A stretch of DNA of 9,386 nucleotides from Chamaesiphon sp. (lineage in GTDB: Bacteria; Cyanobacteriota; Cyanobacteriia; Cyanobacteriales; Chamaesiphonaceae): positions 1 through 9,386 of the forward strand of contig JAJAZF010000110.1 in NCBI GenBank assembly GCA_026785875.1. The letters run 5' to 3'. Made by a program: the position numbers and the translations under genes. Of the stretch, positions 5,532 through 9,386 are shown piece by piece (position 1 is the stretch's first letter; each line of letters starts with the position of its first letter). The notes beneath the pieces are model-generated. The model was not told where the DNA came from, searched no databases, and worked only from the letters and a program-made list of their open reading frames with translations.

Positions 5532-5573
5532 AAGGCAGGGTGTGTTACATTTTATAGTGACACACCCTGCCTT
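5532..5573. repeat. Long near-perfect hairpin
   Basis: AAGGCAGGGTGTGT at 5532-5545 pairs exactly with its complement at 5560-5573. Three further pairs (one G-T) extend the stem to 17 bp around the loop ATTTTATA. It shares AGGGTGTGTTA with the neighbouring palindrome at 5462-5490, so it is probably the same repeat family. The nearest genes on either strand are not close enough to make it an obvious terminator. Confidence 0.7.
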
Positions 5574-5728
5574 CTCCAATTTCATGTCAATTCTTCTATC
5601 TATTTTTGATGATGGAAGGTGTTATTTACTACTGTATTTAGTTCAAAAAATTTTATCTTTGAGCACGTATTAAAACACAGACGTTCAGTAGTTCACAGAG
5701 TATATAAACAATTATCAATTCGTATAAA
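5574..5728. other. Intergenic stretch without recognised content
   Basis: Part of the 487-base gene-free gap between parD (from 5288) and the small gene ending at 5775. It is AT-rich, and I see no gene, RNA or repeat in it. A plus-strand open frame from 5619 has no family resemblance and runs across the terminator and the small gene on the other strand. Confidence 0.5.
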
Positions 5729-5757
5729 GGGAACTACTTCTGTAGTAAGTAGTTCCC
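5729..5757 (-). terminator. Intrinsic terminator of the 82-aa gene
   Basis: An 11-bp perfect stem (5729-5739 with 5747-5757, GGGAACTACTT and its complement) encloses a 7-base loop. On the minus strand the stem is followed by TTTATAC, and it starts 17 bases after the stop codon at 5775. The T-tail is short, but position and stem strength fit a terminator. Confidence 0.6.
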
Positions 5758-5774
5758 CTCCACACCCGCAGACT

Positions 5775-6023
5775 TTATTCAAAAATCACTGTGATTCTTA
5801 TGCTTATGGCTGGCTCCCAGTCAACTTCTCCTCTTACTACGAATCGGTTATTTAACGGAACGACGTTATAAACCTTCATCGTAGCATCACCTATGAATGG
5901 GATACCATTTGAGTTTACTTCGGTGAGCGATGCAACTGCGCTATTACCAGGTGTAACTCCAGTAACATCAATTGTATCGGTAAATATTCTACTAGCACTT
6001 ATGATCTTTTGAACTGATGCCAT
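5775..6023 (-). CDS. Small hypothetical protein, 82 aa
   Basis: I do not recognise this protein. It begins MASVQKIISASRIFTDTIDV and continues with alternating hydrophobic and polar stretches, TMKVYNVVPLNNRFVVRGEV then ISIRITVIFE, suggesting a beta-rich soluble fold. There are no cysteines, no membrane helix and no signal peptide. AAAGGAG at 6036-6030 is an unusually good ribosome binding site. Two ATGs follow in tandem; the second (6023) is spaced 6 bases from GGAG and is preferred over 6026. A terminator hairpin lies just downstream, so this looks like a genuine single-gene transcription unit. The gene has no CGATCG hexamer, unlike most of the window, and may be a recent arrival. It is transcribed divergently from the isocitrate dehydrogenase gene, but a functional link is not indicated. 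Confidence 0.75.
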   Translation of the reverse strand: MASVQKIISASRIFTDTIDVTGVTPGNSAVASLTEVNSNGIPFIGDATMKVYNVVPLNNRFVVRGEVDWEPAISIRITVIFE

Positions 6024-6029
6024 CATTTT

Positions 6030-6036
6030 CTCCTTT
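6030..6036 (-). promoter_or_regulatory. Strong ribosome binding site of the 82-aa gene
   Basis: AAAGGAG on the minus strand, ending 6 bases before ATG 6023 and 3 bases before ATG 6026. The spacing favours the second ATG as the start. Confidence 0.75.
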
Positions 6037-6078
6037 AAGTTAGAGTTATTTGATATTGCCCAGTGGTCTAATTACTTC

Positions 6079-6086
6079 AGTATAAT
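6079..6086. promoter_or_regulatory. Overlapping -10-like hexamers in the divergent intergenic region
   Basis: TATACT on the minus strand (6084-6079) lies about 55 bases before the 82-aa gene. The overlapping plus-strand TATAAT (6081-6086) could serve the isocitrate dehydrogenase gene with a leader of about 200 bases. Neither has a convincing -35, so only the position and hexamers support this. Confidence 0.3.
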
Positions 6087-6289
6087 GACCATGGAAAGGA
6101 GTTTTTAAACTTTAGTAGTACCTGTAACAAATATTGATGCTTCTCCACAATAACGTTTACAACACTTTAAGAATCGCCAATTTTCGCCATCTGCACTACT
6201 AAAAAACATCCCCCAGAGATGTCACAATAAGGGTTTGGAGACGCGCCAAGCTTACTCCTGACCCAGCCCACTTGCCAAAGCGAAGACTT

Positions 6290-8515
6290 ATGACAACCCA
6301 AACCTCGAAAATCGTCTACACCTTTACCGATGAAGCTCCCGCTTTGGCAACTTACTCATTTTTACCGATCGTCCAAGCATTTACCAAAACGGCTAATGTA
6401 GCGATCGAAACTGCTGATATTTCCCTGGCTGGGCGGATTATCGCCACTTTTCCCGAACGGTTGAAACCGGAGCAACAGCAACCCGATGCCCTCGCGATCT
6501 TGGGCGAACTAGCCAAGACACCAGCAGCTAATATTATCAAACTGCCAAATATCAGTGCTTCGGCACCTCAATTGATCGCGGCGATTGCGGAATTGCAGGA
6601 GCAGGGGTACGATATTCCCGACTATCCAGCCCAACCGCAGAATGAGGAAGAAGTAAAAATTAAGGCACGGTATGGCAAGATAATTGGAAGTGCGGTGAAT
6701 CCAGTATTACGCGAGGGAAATTCCGATCGTAGAGTAGCAGCAGCGGTAAAAGAATACGCCCAAAAGAATCCTCATCGAGTAGGCGCGTGGGTGGCAGATT
6801 CTCAGACTCACGTTGCCTATATGGATAGTGGGGACTTTTATGGGAGCGAACAGTCAGTAGTCATAGCTGAGGCGGGGGAAGTCAAAATCGAGCTAGTAGC
6901 AACAGATGGTGTGACTGTATTGACGAAGACGGCGGTAACGGCGGGGGAAGTCATCGATGCCGCAGTGATGAGCGTTAAGGCGTTACGAGCATTCTACGAT
7001 CGAGAAATAGCAGCGGCGAAGGCGGATGATGTGTTGCTATCGCTCCACGTTAAGGCGACGATGATGAAAATATCCGATCCGATTTTATTCGGGCACGCTG
7101 TCACCGTTTATTATCAGGATGTGTTTGCTAAATACGCCGCTACTTTCGATCGATTGGGCGTAAATCCGAATAACGGTATCGGCGATGTATATGCCAAGAT
7201 TCGATCGTTACCAGATGGTGAAAGAGCCTCGATCGAATCTGACTTACAAGCAGTTTATACCAGTCGTCCCCAGCTAGCGATGGTCAATTCTGATAAGGGG
7301 ATTACTAATCTTCACGTTCCTAGCGACGTGATTATCGATGCGTCGATGGCGGCGGCAATTCGTACCTCTGGCAAAATGTGGGGCGCGGATGGACAAGCGC
7401 ACGATATGAAAGCGATGATACCCGATCGCTGTTATGCGACGATTTATCAAGAATGTATCAAATTCTGTCAAGAGCATGGAGCCTTCGATGTTACCACGAT
7501 GGGAAATGTCGCCAACGTGGGCTTAATGGCGCAGAAAGCCGAAGAATATGGTTCCCATGATAAAACTTTTGAAATTCCTACTGATGGCGTGGTGCGCGTT
7601 TTAGATGCCACTGGAGCGACATTGATGGAACACTCGGTGGAGCAGGGCGATATCTGGCGGATGTGTCAGACAAAGGATTTACCGATTCGGGATTGGGTGA
7701 AACTGGCGGTAAATCGGGCAAGAGCGACGGGTTGTCCGACGATTTTTTGGTTGGATGAGCATCGCGCTCATGATGCTAATTTGATTGTGAAAGTGGATGA
7801 ATATTTAGGCAACCATGACACGACGGGATCAGATCTTAAAATTATGTCACCTGTAGCGGCGATGCGCTTTACTTGCGATCGGATTAAAGCAGGTAAAAAT
7901 GTGATTTCGGTAACGGGAAATGTATTGCGGGATTATTTGACGGATTTATTTCCGATTCTAGAACTAGGTACGAGTGCAAAGATGCTATCGATCGTACCGC
8001 TCCTAGCTGGTGGTGGTTTATTTGAGACAGGCGCGGGCGGATCTGCACCCAAACACGTCCAACAGTTCCTCACCGAGGGACATCTGCGCTGGGATTCCTT
8101 GGGTGAATTTTTGGCTCTGGCAGTGGCGTTGGAGGATTTGGGACAGAAGACGAATAATCCAGACGCGCTGATTTTGGCAGCAACACTCGATCGAGCAAGT
8201 GGTAAGTATTTAGATAACGCCAAATCTCCCTCAGCAAAAGTCCATGAATTAGACAATCGTGGTACTCATTTCTATCTAGCAATGTATTGGGCGCAGGCTC
8301 TGGCAGAGCAAGCTAAAAAACCCGAACTCCAAGCAAAGTTTGCGAAGTTGGCACAGCAATTAAGCGAGAACGAAGGGGTGATTTTAGCTGAGTTAAATGC
8401 GGCGCAGGGGCAAGCTGTGGATATTGGGGGGTATTATCATCCTGACAAGGAGAAGGCGATTCCGGCTATGCGATCTAGTGCGGTGTTTAATAGTTCGATC
8501 GCCTCTTTGATTTAG
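6290..8515 (+). CDS. icd: Monomeric NADP-type isocitrate dehydrogenase
   Basis: Cytoplasmic enzyme converting isocitrate to 2-oxoglutarate and CO2 with production of NADPH, in the TCA pathway and feeding ammonium assimilation. The protein is 741 aa, the same length as the Azotobacter vinelandii monomeric enzyme. Numbered from ATG 6290, the isocitrate loop GSAVNPVLREGNSDRR is at 133-148 (S134, N137, R141, R147). Catalytic K255 and Y420, metal ligands D350, D548 and D552, and R547 are all present. For the NADP 2'-phosphate, H589 and R600 are kept, but the position of the usual third residue, R649, is alanine (SPSAKV instead of SPSRKV). The frame extends to a TTG at 6272, but MTTQTSKIVYTFTDEAPALA matches the family start. 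No clear Shine-Dalgarno is seen. Typical cyanobacteria use an unrelated homodimeric enzyme, so this gene may be acquired. Confidence 0.97.
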   Translation: MTTQTSKIVYTFTDEAPALATYSFLPIVQAFTKTANVAIETADISLAGRIIATFPERLKPEQQQPDALAILGELAKTPAANIIKLPNISASAPQLIAAIAELQEQGYDIPDYPAQPQNEEEVKIKARYGKIIGSAVNPVLREGNSDRRVAAAVKEYAQKNPHRVGAWVADSQTHVAYMDSGDFYGSEQSVVIAEAGEVKIELVATDGVTVLTKTAVTAGEVIDAAVMSVKALRAFYDREIAAAKADDVLLSLHVKATMMKISDPILFGHAVTVYYQDVFAKYAATFDRLGVNPNNGIGDVYAKIRSLPDGERASIESDLQAVYTSRPQLAMVNSDKGITNLHVPSDVIIDASMAAAIRTSGKMWGADGQAHDMKAMIPDRCYATIYQECIKFCQEHGAFDVTTMGNVANVGLMAQKAEEYGSHDKTFEIPTDGVVRVLDATGATLMEHSVEQGDIWRMCQTKDLPIRDWVKLAVNRARATGCPTIFWLDEHRAHDANLIVKVDEYLGNHDTTGSDLKIMSPVAAMRFTCDRIKAGKNVISVTGNVLRDYLTDLFPILELGTSAKMLSIVPLLAGGGLFETGAGGSAPKHVQQFLTEGHLRWDSLGEFLALAVALEDLGQKTNNPDALILAATLDRASGKYLDNAKSPSAKVHELDNRGTHFYLAMYWAQALAEQAKKPELQAKFAKLAQQLSENEGVILAELNAAQGQAVDIGGYYHPDKEKAIPAMRSSAVFNSSIASLI

Positions 8516-8522
8516 ATCTACT

Positions 8523-8551
8523 TGTGATAAGGGTTTGGCATCAATATCACA
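8523..8551 (+). terminator. Possible weak stem-loop after icd
   Basis: TGTGATA at 8523-8529 pairs with TATCACA at 8545-8551 around a 15-base loop, 8 bases after the icd stop. The stem is AT-rich with no T-run, so termination here is uncertain. Confidence 0.25.
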
Positions 8552-8739
8552 CAACAATTTGTATTCCTGACTCTTTCATAACGATTTAAGGGTAAAATAA
8601 TTATAGTAAGGATTCAAGGTATTGATCTTTATCTCAGTAATAGATCCACTGTTTACATTCATAACAGGGTAAAGAAGATGTGATTACTATCGATGACTAT
8701 ATATTCTCAGTAGTCGGAACTTATTCATTTTATAGTACG

Positions 8740-9261
8740 ATGCAAATTTTTACCGTTGGGCACTCCAATCATTCGATTGAGAAATTTGTTGAAATTTTGA
8801 AGCGAAATGGAGTCAGTGCAATTGCAGATGTTCGTTCATCTCCATTTAGTCGATACGCTCCGCATTTTAATCAATCATCCTTAAAACACTCGTTAAATGC
8901 TAATATCATTTCCTACGCATTTCTTGGAGAACAGCTTGGTGCTAGATCTAAAAATCCAGAGTGTTATATTGATGGTAAAGCTCGATATGATCTCATTGCA
9001 AAAACTAAAGAATTTGCGAAAGGATTGGATCGAATCATGGAAGGATCGAGAAAATATCAAATTGCTTTGATGTGTGCAGAGCAAGATCCTATAACTTGTC
9101 ATAGATCGATTCTTGCGTGTAAAAATTTAAAAAATAGTGAATTAAATATTCAACATATTTTAAGAAATGGTAATTTGGAATCAAATGAAAATTTGGAAAA
9201 AAGACTCTTGAAAATACATAATTTGGAGTGCAGTTATAAATGTAACACCAATTATAAATAA
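8740..9261 (+). CDS. DUF488 family protein
   Basis: A 173-residue cytoplasmic protein of the DUF488 family, whose biochemical function is not settled. The signature segments are all present: FTVGHSNHS at 4-12, ADVRSSPFSRYAPHFN at 29-44, FLGEQLGAR at 61-69, and ALMCAEQDPITCHRS at 109-123 with C112, C120, H121 and R122. ILRNGNLES follows near 141-149. The frame is open from GTG 8680, but ATG 8740 gives the usual MxIFTVGHSNHS start; neither has a clear ribosome binding site. The gene is markedly AT-rich and contains no CGATCG, unlike nirB and icd, which suggests different ancestry. It follows icd by 224 bases on the same strand and is probably transcribed separately. Confidence 0.9.
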   Translation: MQIFTVGHSNHSIEKFVEILKRNGVSAIADVRSSPFSRYAPHFNQSSLKHSLNANIISYAFLGEQLGARSKNPECYIDGKARYDLIAKTKEFAKGLDRIMEGSRKYQIALMCAEQDPITCHRSILACKNLKNSELNIQHILRNGNLESNENLEKRLLKIHNLECSYKCNTNYK

Positions 9262-9386
9262 GCTTAACTCTTTGCCCTAAAATATAGCTAGGAATAGCCA
9301 CCTGTTTTTGATGTGATGATATTTAATACCGATCGAGCCTATCAGTGTATTTTGTTGATTTCGATCGTTGTATTATTCAATCGCTG

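Noticed and set aside
5619..5855. A plus-strand 78-codon open frame in the gap before the 82-aa gene.
   Set aside because: It crosses the terminator hairpin and the opposite-strand gene, and has no ribosome binding site or recognisable motif.
6227..8538. Identical 12-base strings (ATAAGGGTTTGG) at 6227-6238 and 8527-8538, flanking icd like insertion-site repeats.
   Set aside because: Among roughly 44 million position pairs in a window of this size, two or three 12-base matches are expected by chance. The flanking bases do not extend the match.
8893..9301. Two minus-strand open frames opposite the DUF488 gene.
   Set aside because: They are complementary-strand shadows in AT-rich coding DNA; the DUF488 motifs are on the plus strand.
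9262..9386. The right-hand tail of the window, checked for a gene start, tRNA or repeat.
   Set aside because: Nothing beyond two CGATCG hexamers was found in these 125 bases.

Overview
The window most likely comes from a cyanobacterium. The hexamer CGATCG, core of the cyanobacterial HIP1 palindrome GCGATCGC, is scattered densely through most of it, with full HIP1 octamers at 1480-1487 and 2850-2857. Intergenic stretches carry short palindromic repeats of the cyanobacterial kind, and the small toxin-antitoxin genes resemble cyanobacterial families. The species cannot be named from sequence alone.

Layout. (1) 1-2998, plus strand: assimilatory NAD(P)H nitrite reductase. A nearly complete large subunit (nirB, 5' end cut by the window edge) is followed by the small Rieske-like subunit (nirD). 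A pair of palindromic repeats sits between them. (2) About 3066-5287, all on the minus strand: a compact cluster of toxin-antitoxin (TA) type genes. In transcription order these are parD-parE; a 68-aa antitoxin (copy B) with a RelE/YafQ-type toxin that looks C-terminally shortened; a DUF6883 gene broken by an in-frame TAA; a DUF4926 gene overlapping it by ATGA; and a second antitoxin copy (A). Behind copy A is a 35-codon chimeric scrap made of the toxin's first 14 codons joined to what looks like the tail of a HigA-type antitoxin. Copies A and B lie on direct repeats of about 328 bp, 1208 bp apart. A 22-bp element lies upstream of each of the three antitoxin genes, and a 24-bp interspersed unit recurs beside it. 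(3) 5288-5774: no gene; repeats, two hairpins and a terminator. (4) 5775-6023, minus strand: an unrecognised 82-aa protein with a strong ribosome binding site and its own terminator. (5) 6290-8515, plus strand: monomeric NADP-type isocitrate dehydrogenase, 741 aa. (6) 8740-9261, plus strand: an AT-rich DUF488 protein. The last 125 bases hold nothing recognisable.

NirBD reduces nitrite to ammonium, and isocitrate dehydrogenase makes the 2-oxoglutarate on which ammonium is assimilated, so the two large genes meet in nitrogen/carbon metabolism. They are separated by the accessory TA region and nothing shows that they are co-regulated. Both are unusual for a cyanobacterium: the typical members use ferredoxin-nitrite reductase (NirA) and a homodimeric isocitrate dehydrogenase. 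The most interesting part is the minus-strand TA cluster. Its junctions preserve a record of modules being duplicated, cut and joined, and it contains a little-studied DUF6883-DUF4926 pair.
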